In this document: positions 42,441-53,867 of the stretch, in pieces | Position numbering within the stretch: the first letter of the stretch is position 1 | How the letters are laid out: every line of letters begins with the position of its first letter | Assembly (NCBI GenBank): GCA_946894095.1 | Contig: OX335662.1 | Coordinates: 13,410,001-13,474,000 of the forward strand | Direction: 5' to 3' | Source of the DNA: Incurvaria masculella | Lineage: Eukaryota > Arthropoda > Insecta > Lepidoptera > Incurvariidae | DNA length: 64,000 bases | The notes under the pieces: model-generated | Database searches by the model: none | What the model was told of the DNA's origin: nothing | The model's input: the letters and a program-made list of their open reading frames with translations, nothing else | Program-made: the position numbers and the translations under genes

Positions 42441-43364
42441 TGGTTTATTATTTTGAATAATATAACGTGTTAATAATATGTGATATATGATGATAAACCC
42501 AACTTTGGCAAAGCCGTGCTTTTCCTTCCCACTGCTCCCAAGGACGCACGGTTAAAGATCAGCGATATTATGATGACGATCATATTTTATGTACCCTATG
42601 TAACATAGGTCCTCATTAGGGGGCTGACGACATCTTCATGGAAAGTTTTCCTATCTTTGGTAAAGCTTTTAGATATTATCAGATTGATACCGATTTTGGG
42701 CACCACAGTATCTCGGCACTGTAGGGTCGCCCTCTTGTGGAACAAGCGAACCTTCCCCAGCGTGACACCCATTGACAACGAAAGTATGTATTTATGAGCT
42801 GTGCAGGTGCAGAATGCTGATAGTAAAGGAATGATGGTGATGTCGGTCTATGCGGCGACCGAGAATGTCGAAAATCTATCTGACTATCGCCCGGATCCAC
42901 CTCTTCCAGTTATAGTCATCCCAAAGTTATCTTTCGGTTACACCATAAAAATATGAAATGTAACCGAAGCTACATTCCATATAGCTGGAGGTAGTGAAAA
43001 GAGGAGTATATGACCTGAGTTGATGTGACCAGCGCGCTTGCGTAAACAGATTTTTGAGATTTGAATTAATTTTTAACGTTGAATATTTTGATGTTTTTGG
43101 AATTTCTTATTCCAAATTACATTTAAACATATAAGTTGCATACCTTTTTGTAAACTATTTAAAAAACCCTTTAGTTTGATACCCCACTCGATAGGTTTCA
43201 AGAAAAAAAATGTTTGAAAACACATATTTTGGCGCCAAAAATCAGCCATGATTTTTTTTTATGATTTTGATATAGCCAGTGTCACTCTCACAATTAATAC
43301 GAATGTAACGACACCTCTCAAGCTAAAATCCATCAAGCCGTTTAGGCTGCAGGGGGCGACAAAG

Positions 43365-43405
43365 AAATATACATACATACATACATATATACATACATAC
43401 ATACA
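43365..43405. repeat. (CATA)n microsatellite
   Basis: About ten CATA units with one interruption, equivalent to the shorter GTAT run at 11383-11396 in copy 1. Confidence 0.9.
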
Positions 43406-43445
43406 CTCGAAAAACATAACCCTCCTTCTTTCGCAGTCGGGTAAA

Positions 43446-43955
43446 AAGAGGATAAACTCGTTATGCGGGTTGGTCACATTTAAAAAGAATTATTTCGAGC
43501 TGCTCTAACTAAGCGACATCGGACTCTGGCTATCTCGTTTTTATCGCAAAAATTGGTCCAAAATGTTTAGGTATGAGGATGCTCTTAAAGAAAAAGTATG
43601 AAAACCTAGGTTGAGAAGCTTCAGTCTGTCCTGCGGGTGCTGGCTCCTAATAAACTAGGCGTCCGCGCGGCTGCCACTGCGTCTGCCGCGTCCGCACGCA
43701 CGCTCCGGCACTATCAGATCGACGGCCCTCGTCTACTCGTTGGGATGCCTCAGTCTTTGCGACGATAATCCATCATGGGAAATTATTACGAACTATCTCC
43801 AGCTGAGATAGTGGTGCTGGTAGCTTTGTGATGTACCTGCACAGATTAGCTGAGACTGACACTGGGGGTGATTGTGTGCTTTTATTATTCACGAATAAAC
43901 GAAACAAGACTAAATTGGTGTTGTCTTTTGATACTTTTGCGATTACCGCGGTCGT
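43446..43955. other. Unique spacer, GC-rich at 43640-43720
   Basis: No repeat or gene recognised; the GC-rich part has CG-dense words such as GTCTGCCGCGTCCGC. Confidence 0.35.
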
Positions 43956-43959
43956 TAGA

Positions 43960-44022
43960 CATGTTTAAAAAATGTTACGGCTTTTCACGCGGCGGGAAAA
44001 GCCGTAACATTTTTCAAACATG
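43960..44022. other. 63 nt near-perfect hairpin
   Basis: Arms of 27 bases (43960-43986, 43996-44022) match at 26 positions around the loop ACGCGGCGG. Flanking bases do not clearly extend the palindrome. Not a known RNA; could be a recent templated inversion or a hairpin RNA source. Confidence 0.55.
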
Positions 44023-44074
44023 GTGTTGTCTTGTGTTTGTCGCAAAACAAGAAATGTTGTGATTTGAAATTTTA

Positions 44075-44220
44075 GTTTTTATACAACCTGACATGGATGG
44101 CTAATACCACACAACTACTGTTATGATATTAGCCCAATGCACCACCCGGAATTAGATGCCATGTAGACCTTCCCTGTATGAGCACGGCTACACTAAACTG
44201 AGTAGAAAAGATGAACATTT
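44075..44220 (-). repeat. SINE 3' fragment
   Basis: Complement of tail and part of the body (ACCTGACATGGATGGCTAAT, ACACAACTACTGTTATGATA). Confidence 0.75.
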
Positions 44221-44309
44221 TTAATACAAGATGCAGAAGATAATGAATATACTCGTAGAACGACACGTAGCACAGAGCCGCGAGGCTTTCGATCCAAGAG
44301 ATATATTGT

Positions 44310-44522
44310 TTTATGTGACTGAACATGAGTGGGTAATACCACACCGAATGTCATGGGAAACTCGCGGGAACTAAGTGCCATTTCCACTCCACCAGGAAAC
44401 CCGATCCTTTTAATGCACAGCTACATTGAATTGGATGGAAAACACGAACAATTTTCATTGCCGCCCATTTGGATTGTTCATTTAATGCGATGGTACTAAC
44501 CGGGGCTTGATTAACATACTTA
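44310..44522 (-). repeat. SINE 3' two thirds, 5S-type tail
   Basis: Complement with TATGTGACTGAACATGAGTG and CATTGAATTGGATGGAAAAC; head missing. Confidence 0.7.
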
Positions 44523-44597
44523 GGGCCCATTTTTCAATCCTCAGATAGTGCTTATCGGACTGAACATGAACGTACAAATTCACGTTTCAATTTTTTT

Positions 44598-44792
44598 TTT
44601 ATTTTACCTATTTGTTGCGGCAAAATAAATACGGTTTATGAGATACAGCCCTGTGACAGGCGGACGGACGGACGGACGGACGGACGCACGGACGCACGGA
44701 CGGTCGGACGGACGGACGGACGGATGGACGGACGGACAGCGGAAGCTTTGTAATAGGGTTACGTTGGCATCCTTTGGGTACGGAACCCAAAA
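44598..44792 (-). repeat. R1 repeat, 5' part with (GGAC)n expansion
   Basis: Minus-oriented R1 from the GCCGC-AAAATAAATAC block to the first hairpin, with a long GGAC/GGACGCAC tract at 44660-44738. Frames through it encode only repeats. Confidence 0.85.
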
Positions 44793-44895
44793 AATTGGCC
44801 GTGTTTTCATCCATTTCAAAGTAATCGTGCTTATTTATAAAGGGAAGGACTTCACCGGGCACTCATGGGCTAATATCATGACTGTAGGTGTACCT
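44793..44895 (+). repeat. SINE 3' fragment
   Basis: AAATTGGCCGTGTTTTCATC, GTGCTTATTTATAAAGGGAA and GGGCTAATATCATGACTGTA match the SINE tail region. Confidence 0.65.
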
Positions 44896-46460
44896 ACGGG
44901 GTACCTACCCTGTGTAAGCTCATTGAACATATGAATGCCCCATTAGGGAAAGTACAATCAGGAACATGATTCTCGATGTGCTCGTAATGCTCGATTATTG
45001 CCTTAAAAGCGGTCTTAAAAGGCTCAAGGCCCCCGGAGCCTATTCCAAGCAGCGATGGCGAGATACGAAACCCGCGAACGCAGCCAAAACAAAGGAAAAC
45101 GGAATATTTCAACACAAAAGCGCGTCTCCCTCCTTTATTTACACTTGCGGGCATTCCGCGCGAAACGACCAAAACGGACGGCCGCATCAGACGTCAATCA
45201 AGCGGCCGCGGGGACAAAATAAACTCGAAAGAAACACCCGTATTGTGTTCAAATGCCGGCCGCTCGCCACTCGATTTGGAGTCGACGCCGTGCGCTGTAA
45301 AACGCTGTTTAACCAAATTGCGAGGGAATTTGTACACGTGTTTTGGGGTTTTTTTCCGAGATGCTATCGGCTGAGTTAGTAGCCTCGAAGGTTCTCTGGC
45401 TTGGTAACGGTATCTGCCCATAAAATTGGCAGTGTAAATGACTAGTTTTGGGACTTTCAACAGAGCAACTTGAACAAAATCGTTTGCAAAAATTCACATT
45501 CTTCGGTGATTCACGTTTATCTGTAACTCACCGGTAAATGATTATGCTTGCGTACTCATAGAATTAAAGCATGACACCTTCAAACATGAGCACCAATGAT
45601 TATGAGCACCCTAGTTTTGTCCCTTTCTAATTATTCTAATTAGAATGCGATGACACATAATAAAATGACAGCGAAGACGTCAATCGAATGGGAAATAAAA
45701 GTTAATCAGATAATTCTGTTAATTTGAATTCCTTAAGTATGCTGGCGGAATTTTTTCACGTTTTTTTCATTCTTTCATGCACTTTTCATCATTCTAGAAA
45801 GCACTAATGAGATTTTCCCAAATTCTCCTTAATTTCATCTAAAATCTCACAAACGAAGAGCGACAGTTTAATAATACCGGCATCGGTGTTTTTCGTTCGT
45901 TTTGCAAATGGCCGCCGTTGTCACCTGTCCGTCGGCGCGTCCGCGGGAAATATTTTGGCGGCAAAAAACGGAACCGCTCGTCGAGGCTTTAATGAAGATC
46001 TTCTCGCGTTCGAAATTCGAGAACCTCTTCGCAAATTACCGGGAATTCGTCTCGAGCTGTGTGAGAATAGTTTTGAAGATGCTTCATTGTTTCAGTTTTA
46101 AACACAGAAACTTTTCGAAGCACTTTCGTTTATTTAAACTTTTTGGTAGTCAAACTACACCAAGTTACGTCACAAAGATCAGCGGATTCGATCAACCCAG
46201 TAAAGAAGAACCTGCAAAGAAACTTCACGGGTTTACATAACATATTTTTTGGTCCACAATTATGAAATACATACTTAGATCTAAATGCTACTGCTTAAAC
46301 ACTGTTTAAATGCTTAATTTTACTAGTTAGTGCCTTTGTTTTATTTCACAATGAGCAATAGATATGAATTCTATGCACACACGCTTATAAGAATCAAAAG
46401 TCCAGGAGAATTTAAATTACAAGGAGGTTTTATGGTGAAAGAATGCATTGAACAGACTAC
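44896..46460. other. Unique DNA with two GC-rich islands
   Basis: GC-rich at about 45040-45390 and 45880-46060, AT-rich elsewhere. No repeat of this window. Frames such as 44966-45379 and 45902-46240 have no recognised domain. These islands are candidates for conserved noncoding DNA. Confidence 0.35.
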
Positions 46461-46462
46461 GG

Positions 46463-46545
46463 ACATCATCAGGATCGCGGCGCGACCTCGACGAGGACCT
46501 CTGACACGTCGTCCAGTCAGAAGTCAAATGCGATCCTGATGATGT
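46463..46545. other. 16 bp perfect inverted repeat
   Basis: ACATCATCAGGATCGC (46463-46478) and its complement (46530-46545) around a 51-base CG-rich centre. Possibly a tiny MITE or hairpin; no second copy seen. Confidence 0.5.
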
Positions 46546-46639
46546 GCGTCGGAAAGAAGTAAGCTTTTACACTGTATATCCGTAAACGTCAAGTATTATG
46601 TCGTACAACAGTGAAAATCGAAATAAACATATTGAACAG

Positions 46640-47120
46640 ACAACCCAATAAGAAAACAATATATGGCGTACGCCAGGACCTCAAGGTGCCCGACGCCGTC
46701 CATGGGTTTTCGAACATTCAGGGGGGCTGCGAAAACCATGCCGGCCGGCCAGGTGATTCTTCACACCACGTTTGAAGGACCCCAGGTCTTAATTTGGGGA
46801 AAATACATCGGAAGGGAGTTCATTACATTGTTCACCGACCCTATAGATAAAGGATATAGAGGATCGGTGGGTTTTTATTTTTGGAATGCCGACTGTGAAT
46901 TTGTGCATTTTTTCCCTGTTCCGCGTTGACCGAAGGTAGAAAGGGGACGGAGGAACAGCGTTATGCAGCTCCGACGAGCATTCTCCGTGGTAAAGACGAT
47001 AGAAGACAGAGAGAGACCCTACATCCCTTCTGATTTGGAGGGTCTCCAAATTTAGGGATACCTCGGGGTCGTCGACGACGGTCGTATGACGTTTTGAGCA
47101 AAAATAATTAGTTGGTGCCA
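46640..47120 (-). pseudogene. Jockey-like LINE C-terminus, copy A
   Basis: The minus strand reads VVDDPEVSLNLETLQIRRDV, GSLSVFYRLYHGECSSEL, then FIYRVGEQCNELPSDVFSPN. This is the end of ORF2 in Jockey/I-type LINEs, after the reverse transcriptase. After the stop a shared 3' stretch reads MVFAAPLNVRKPMD, also present in copy B. Decayed; 5' part absent. Confidence 0.75.
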
Positions 47121-47765
47121 TCGATATAATCTGTTGGTGCACAACTACATAAGTGGTTTTCACAAAATGAGATAACGATTCGAGAAAAAATGCGTGTGAC
47201 CGACATACACCAGACCCGGACCATGAGGATATTTTTTTTTGCTGTTTGCGACGTAACACTAAAAACGAAGGGCCCAAAAAAAAATTACCTAATGAAAGGA
47301 TGCCCATTCTTCTATGGCCGAAAAAGCGGTGTCAACTTGAATGTTCCTCTATGAAACAAGCGTAGTTCGTTTGTTCATATTTAATGAATCAAATATTATA
47401 AATGATATATTTCAGTTTTCCTGGAGACAGGAAACTATAGATATACATTTTTGAAAATCACATCTGGTCTAATGCATCTTGCCGGATGAATGAAAAAGTT
47501 TTCTTAAATTTTTAACTTTACGATGATTTACTAAGAAATATGTGGTAATATAAATATTTTTCAAATAATGTAAATTAAGCAATTTTTTTCTTCAAAGAGT
47601 ATTTTAAATAAAAACAGCTTGATGTAAGCGACATCTGTTTGAAACTTGCGCAATCGCGATTCGTTTGGCGCAATTTGAAGTCAAATCACAATTTAATCAG
47701 CAAACCGTTTTATGCAATATTCCTGCAATGAAACAATCACACCATAATTTCCAACCAATTAGACA
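47121..47765. other. AT-rich spacer between divergent LINE pieces
   Basis: No feature recognised. Confidence 0.4.
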
Positions 47766-48950
47766 TTTTTCGTGTTTAAAATGGGCATTGTCCTTCCAAA
47801 AAGAACATTCGGTTTGGCACCGGAGCCTTCTAAGAAAGCTTTCGTCATTCCACCCAAGCTTTGCTCATGGATCGCCAGCTTCCTGTCGGGCCACTCCTTA
47901 TACGTTGCAGTGGATGGTGCGAATTCGAAGGACTTCCCGATTGGGGCTGGTGTCCCGCAGGGCTCAGTACTGTCACCAACGCTATTTTTAATCTTCATCA
48001 ACGATTTACTGTCACTTACAGGCATGATTTACAATTACGCTGTTGACGGCAAGGAGCATGAGGGGCATATCGGAGATTGGAGGAGCAGATATGCTAAGCC
48101 CAGCGAGGCGCAACGTTCTGTGGTTAATAAAGTGGATAACGTTCTCGACAAAGATGCCGACCTTTCTCAAGAAGCAATGCTGTGTAGGTAGATCCCTATT
48201 TTTCTCCTAGAAAGTATCCAGGGCCATGTCGTACTTGTCTCGGAGCATCTGGACCTAGTGGGCTTCTCTAAATACGTTGGTTTTGGGCGCGTTATTGAAT
48301 CCAAGGCCAACATTGCAGATACTAGGAATCTTATATCTTTGCAGAAGGTTCTTTTCACCTTCACAACTACTTCTTTTTTGCAAATGACAGAAAACGCCGG
48401 TGATATAATTATGTAGCCACATTTGGGAAAGTCGTCCCCAGTACATGCGTACATGCTGGCATCCTTGGACTCAATACGGCGCCGAGCGGTCCGTCTTGTT
48501 AGTGATCCACAACTCACCGTTGGCTTGGAGTCCCTGAGCCACCGACGGTTTGTGGGGTAGCTCAGTCTGTTCTACAGGTAGTATCTATTATTCCTCACAA
48601 TCCAACCTATATCCGGAGCACCCGCCGCAGATAATCAGAGCACCCGCTTGTGGTTGACCTAAGGCTTTTAAGAACGAACCATTTATCAAACTAATTTATC
48701 TGCCGCGATGCCGCACCGCCAGGATATGGAACTGTCTGCCGGCGCGTGTCTTTCGTCAAACCTATGTATAAATTGGGAGTCTTCAAACGATCTTTAAACA
48801 AGTTGGATAGCTCTGGAAGCACGAAGCACGGCATGGTTTGTGCAGCCCCCGTGGGAGTTCGAAAATCCATGGACTTCATCGGGAACTTCTTATGTGAGGT
48901 TCTGGCGTACGCCATATGCCACGCTCATCATAATAAACAACTTCTTCGGT
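47766..48950 (+). pseudogene. Jockey-like LINE, reverse transcriptase to 3' end, copy B
   Basis: The plus strand first reads FVIPPKLCSWIASFLSGHSL and GAGVPQGSVLSPTLFLIFIN (RT motif B), then NYAVDGKEH where the catalytic YADD box is expected, so one Asp is lost. Later pieces in shifted frames are FGRVIESKANIADTR (48270-48320), LASLDSIRRRAVRLVSDPQL (48450-48510), SFVKPMYKLGVFKRSLNKLD (48745-48805) and MVCAAPVGVRKSMDFIGNF (3' part). Several frameshifts and stops. Clade by eye. Confidence 0.8.
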
Positions 48951-49080
48951 GGTGTTAGGATCGTATCTAGGGTATTCTCGATGACATAGAAGACGCGATC
49001 ACACCGTTTTGAGTACCTTAAACCACCATTCACCATCAGACATCCTTTCTGGTGACAGAAATGATATTCATAACTTATTT

Positions 49081-49135
49081 TTAACCGACTTCAAAAAAAA
49101 GGAGGAGGTTCTCAATTCGTCGGATTTTTTTTAAG
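49081..49135 (+). repeat. R5 repeat 5' end
   Basis: TTAACCGACTTCAAAAAAAA then GGAGGAGGTT and CAATTCGTCGGATTTTTTT. Confidence 0.65.
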
Positions 49136-49464
49136 CAACAAATGACTTAGATTTTTCAATTACGTTAGGTTACATGGAAATAAGCCGAGAATACGTTAAA
49201 GGCATTTAAAATATTATGAGAGCTTGGCAATATCGGCCGGTGTCGCGGTGCGAAGCGATTAGGGCCGCTGTCCACCGCGCCGGATTCCGTAAAGCCAATT
49301 AGTTTATTGGTCGCGGCGCGCGGGGACACATGTTGGCCTTCTGGGAACCGCGATAGCATCGCTCGCATCGCTCACGCGCCGCCGGACGCGCACTGCGCAT
49401 GCGCTCGACGCGTCACTAACGCACAACACACTGCTGCGTTGAGGAATATAGTTTTGCTTCATTG
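49136..49464. other. GC-rich unique island
   Basis: CG-dense from 49230 to 49430, with CATCGCTCGCATCGCTCACG. No coding family. Confidence 0.35.
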
Positions 49465-49600
49465 TGAAGTAGCTGCGGTGCCCGGCACCTCTTGGATCAA
49501 TGTCGTTTTGGATGAACTTTGGCAAGTGCGAATGGCCTACGCGTGGCCCGAGAAAATGTTTGGAAACCATACTCAAACTTTAGACCAGACTCAAACAGAC
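49465..49600 (+). repeat. AGCTGCGGTGCCCGGC repeat fragment
   Basis: Start resembles 16846-17098 (AGCTGCGGTGCCCGGC, CAATGTCGTTTTGG); the rest diverges and ends in CAGACAGACAAAC. Confidence 0.5.
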
Positions 49601-50110
49601 AGACAAACAAAACATACAGAGACATAGGTGATTTCAGATAAGCGCGATGCACCGCGCACCCCCTCCAATTTTACGACAGCAAAAGTTTACTGGAAGAAAT
49701 CATTTTTAGTGATAAGTACTCCTTTATGCTGAATTATTAATCGGACTGGTATATCATGAATCTGATTTTGACTTAGCCCAGTGCAGAATTTCTGCCTAAG
49801 AGTTGATTAGCTACAATAACAACATTAAAAAACCTTATTGGACGTTATTATTCCATAATATGTAAGGTTTTTTTATTAAAAGTTATTACTTATATAAATA
49901 TAAAGAATTAAATGGACAAATCACTGTAATACAGTCTCCGTCGTTGAATCGGGCAAGCATGTTTGTATTTGTCGACCAGCCAACCTTGCTCGTAATTGTA
50001 ATTTATTATCTTTGTTTTAAGTGCTGCATATGGTGTATCATATGCCTACGAAACCATTTTTGGTAAAACTTTTTATTGTACTTTGCGAAAAGAGTCAGTG
50101 TTGACAAACC
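49601..50110. other. AT-rich spacer
   Basis: No feature recognised. Confidence 0.4.
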
Positions 50111-50265
50111 AAATAAAAAAAAAAGAAAAACTATGCCAGGCGGCCAGGTGCTTCCTCACAACATCTTTGAAGGAATCCAGGACATACTTTGGGGGAAATA
50201 CCTCGACAGGAAGTGCATATCATTTACCGACACTATAGATAAAAGATATAGAGTATAGTAGATCC
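50111..50265 (-). pseudogene. Jockey-like LINE C-terminal scrap
   Basis: Minus strand: SISFIYSVGK, a stop, then YALPVEVFPPKYVLDSFKD and VVRKHLAAWH, parallel to the ends of copies A and B. Confidence 0.65.
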
Positions 50266-51285
50266 AACAGATTTACAAACTTGTAATGCATGTTATTAAC
50301 ACTTTTCTGGACTTTTAAAGATCACGCCAGCAATATGTTCATTTACTTATTGATTAAGGACAATCAAACAGATAACATACATTATTTTAAAAACATATAA
50401 GTACGCATTCAGCACAGAAAGTCACAAATAAACACTAGAGTTGAGGCTACTAAAAAAGAACTTGGCAAAAAAATAATTGGAAAACGAAAACAAACAATAC
50501 AGTGTATGAGATTCTTCTAAGCCATTTCGTACGCTTTCGAACGCAATTGTGTACGCTAGCCCTTACATAATGAATCCCCCAGCCACGTTAATAGTAAGCG
50601 CACACATATTATTCTCTCTAATATATTTTTTATAGCTTCTTCCTAGGGCGAGGTGGCCCGCGCTCATGGCACCATTTCAATACTCAATTAATAAAAACAT
50701 TTTCCTCTCACGTCCCTTTGTCGTGTTTTGTTTAACATCTAAATTTAGAGTTGGGGAAAAAAGGAGCATCGGAGCACGTTATTCCTGTTAAAGACGACGC
50801 ATTAATATTTATATTGACGGCGGTTCGTAAATTTCGAGACATTTTTCGGTTAGTTAGATTAATCATTGGCTCGTTGGGGTAATTTATTTGGGCAAGAGAG
50901 GCATTTACGGCCGCGTTAGGGTAACGTTTGAGGCGATTGTGGCAAGGTGTGTTTCTTTAGTCACGCGTCCTTTGATGGTTTACCCGTGTCATTCGACAAG
51001 GCTATATTCACTTCCTTCTTCCCGTGTTGTCTTTTGCATACGATCAATAGTAAGGAAATTAACTATTACATATGCGTAGATTATTTATTAGTTACCTGGA
51101 ATTTTAAAGTTTTTAACTTATTTCTAAAGCCATAGAGAATTGAGCGTAAGGCTCGCGGCAAATGAAATATGACGTTTCGCCTCACTGGGGTGTGCATCCC
51201 TGCTTCTCCAATTCCAGTCACACCCCTTCTATTACTCCGTGCTGTCATCGGCGTAAGTGTGAAACTAGGGGCAGTAAATCGTTTG
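50266..51285. other. Unique DNA, nothing recognised
   Basis: Mixed composition; short frames only. Confidence 0.4.
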
Positions 51286-51420
51286 AAGAATAAAAGTGGC
51301 GTAGGTAACAGCACGCAGCCCTGCAAGACACCAGCCACTGCCGGAAAGTTGTTCGAATTCTTACCATCCTGGTATATGCCAGAAATTGTAAGATGTATGC
51401 ATATGTATTGTTGCAAATGC
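51286..51420 (-). pseudogene. LINE reverse transcriptase scrap
   Basis: Minus strand: NNFPAVAGVLQGCVLLPTPL, where the usual motif B would be AGVPQGCVLSPTLF. Only this motif and short flanks remain. Confidence 0.65.
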
Positions 51421-52003
51421 TAATTATGCCTTAAAATAAGAAAATATGACCTGTCTGAGTGTAGCTTGTCTGCCAATTTGACTAATACAAATACAATACA
51501 ATACAATTGATAACATTGGAAAAGGAGCGGTCTGATAGGAATAATATTGATATAATCACGTAGAGCAAGTTAGTGACGATACAATGACGAAGCAAATTTA
51601 CAGAGAAAGATGTCCGAACTTTTTTAATTACGTGTCTAATTAGAAAATGAAGCATAATTAACATTTGATCACTAAAAGTTTAAGCTGTCTGCGCGCTTTG
51701 TCGAAAATATTGTCGCGAGTGGAACGGTTCCATAAACAGGAGATTTAGAGGGCATAAAGCCGTGTTAATGTAAGGCGATTAAACCTTCACTACTTAACGT
51801 TAATTTACATTTATAATCAAATTTATTTCATGTCAACCGGCCCTAGTGATGGGTGGCTGTTGCGGATGGTGCTGTTAGTAACGTCGATAGAAATGTATTC
51901 TATACGTATTAAATAAAAAATAAAACAATTCAAAAAGTTTATTACAAAAAAGACATTAATAACAATGTAAAGACAGAGAGCGACAATAATATATATATAA
52001 ATA
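51421..52003. other. AT-rich spacer
   Basis: Includes a short ATACA-repeat near 51486-51506. No gene or repeat family supported. Confidence 0.4.
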
Positions 52004-52272
52004 TAAAAACCGGCCAAGTGCGAATCGGACACGCACACGAAGGGACGGAACGGAACCATCGTACAAGATTTAACACAAAATAATCACGTTTATTTTTTTA
52101 TTTTACCTATTTGTTGTTATAGCGGCAAAATAAATACACACTCTTTGAAAATTTCAGCTACCTGCCTATTACGGTTCATGAGATACAGCCCTGTGACAGA
52201 CGGACGGACGGACAGCGGAGGCTTAGTAATAGGGTTCCGTTTTCACCCTTTGGGTACGGAACCCTAAAAAAG
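52004..52272 (-). repeat. GTCCGT repeat (R1), complete
   Basis: Complete minus-oriented copy from CCGGCCAAGTGCG to GGGTACGGAACCCTAAAA. Confidence 0.85.
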
Positions 52273-52725
52273 AACAACCCATGGTCGTCAGTAAGTCCTG
52301 CCCCTTAAACTAGTCCTTAGACTGTACTATAGGGGGCAGTAGAAACATTTCCTATTACATGATCAAGGCGGGTACAAGGTTTTACATCTTACGATTAGAA
52401 CAGCATAGCAGATGTTGACATTTATAGCACAGTGTGTGTTTGTATTAAGTACTATCCGAGGACATGCACCTGAATACACAAGGCACATACGAGGACCTTT
52501 TCTAACCGAGGACTTTTTTTTGTATGTAGGTGATATTCCCGGCTGTGTTCCGGTCGATTTCGGTTTTGAACATTCATCCGAGCGGAGCCCTGTGAATCCT
52601 TCACGGGCATTTCTAAACACTGTCTGGAGCTCGACAACAGCCCTACCTACCGGTCCAACTCCATTCCTCTTATTGAAAACTCATTTAAAAAATGTTAGTC
52701 CAACAACTTGCATTTTTTTATAACT
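52273..52725. other. Unique spacer
   Basis: No repeat recognised; overlapping frames at 52363-52723 on both strands lack known domains. Confidence 0.35.
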
Positions 52726-52726
52726 A

Positions 52727-52855
52727 AGCCGTATTCAGATATAACCTTTCTAAACGGTTGGCTGCGATAGGCTACGGGATTAGCCACGGACTAACCATAC
52801 AAAAACCGGTTTAGTCCGGCGTGTTAAAGTTAGTCCGGCCACTGTGAATACGGCT
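52727..52855. mobile_element. Small MITE, AGCCGTATTCA ends
   Basis: AGCCGTATTCA (52727-52737) and its complement (52845-52855), with inner related blocks (GGGATTAGCCACGGACTAAC, TTTAGTCCGGC). 129 bp. Confidence 0.6.
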
Positions 52856-52869
52856 GTCAGTATTTTTGT

Positions 52870-53100
52870 CGATGTTCACTAAATATTTGTTTATATATGT
52901 TTATTGCACTCAAAATTTGGGCAAACGATACAACTTAATGCCAGAGGCATTCTCTACCTTTTGGGTATCGTCAATCAAACATAATTCTTACATAATACAC
53001 AATATACCAGCTACATACGTACATATAAATACATTTATACATACATATTAATAAATAAACACTAAATATTAATACACAATTAAATATCAAGACAATGAAT
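52870..53100 (-). repeat. Probable LINE 3' UTR
   Basis: Minus strand reads AGAGAATGCCTCTGGCATTA then GAGTGCAATAAACA. The CTGGCATTAAGT ... GTGCAATAAA pattern is frequent at the 3' end of lepidopteran LINEs in my memory. No coding part identified. Confidence 0.4.
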
Positions 53101-53867
53101 TCAATATATGCCCGGGAAAAAACACCGTACATATCTTAAGACTCTATCGCTGACTAAGGCGTGGGGACATACTAGTATTCGGAAATGTCTTTCCCTCAGT
53201 TCTTATTATTATGTCGATTGTTAAGGTTCCCATCTCGCTGATTTCGATACAAAAACATTCGTGTGGTTCTAATTGCCATATCACGAGGTGCAGGTATTAT
53301 CAGAAGATCGCCAAATGAAATGAAGCAAGATTGCTGCACACTTTCTTAATGTGACGATGGTATTAACTAACCAGTTTTACTCGTGCTTGTCGCTTCTACT
53401 GCAGTTGGTATCGTGAATAAAGAACTATTATATAAAACTCGCTGGCTCCGCTCGGGCCTATTTCTGGCAAAAAATTTCGCGGAGGTGTTATTCGAACGAT
53501 ATGAAAGATCTGAATCTCAACAACAGCGCCATTTACCTAGTCCAACTATAGCTAAGAACCATAGTAAGGAGTATTCCATCAGGTGGCGAGTTAGGGCAGT
53601 GTGTTGGAAAAATAAAGCACTGTAATAGATATCAAAATTGCCAATTTTCACAGAGATGATTGGTTGAACGGTATAGGAGTTGATATGCTGCAGCGCCATC
53701 TGGTGGCGATTTATTACAAAGTGGGTAGCATAACAATATTCTCCTTATTACCATGCGGTGTGTAGGTTTATATATGACAGTACTTGAGGTATCACCTGTC
53801 CATTTACCTATGTAAATAAAAAAAACTCACAGTCACAAGCTTCAATTTCTGGTATGAGGGCCTGCTC
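53101..53867. other. Unassigned DNA
   Basis: Includes CGCCATCTGGTGGCG (53693-53707), a short palindrome, and CAACAGCGCCATTTACCTAG at 53520-53539 in partial inversion to it. No gene supported; the frame 53383-53625 has no family match. Confidence 0.35.

Larger units (their letters stand above)
39240..43445 (-). mobile_element. Composite repeat unit, copy 2 (inverted)
   Basis: Inverted relative of 11341-14966 with the same end sequences and the same internal order: CCCGACAGCG foldback, SINE, small foldback, mariner, helicase remnant, (CATA)n microsatellite. It is longer mainly because its mariner keeps about 470 bp lost in copy 1, and the foldback flank is more extended. The two copies differ by scattered substitutions and small indels. 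Confidence 0.75.

Noticed and set aside
44604..44934. Frames rich in Arg/Pro/Ser/Thr repeats
   Set aside because: Translations of the GGAC tract of an R1 repeat.
53383..53625. 80-codon frame near CGCCATCTGGTGGCG
   Set aside because: No family match; the palindrome is too short to define an element.
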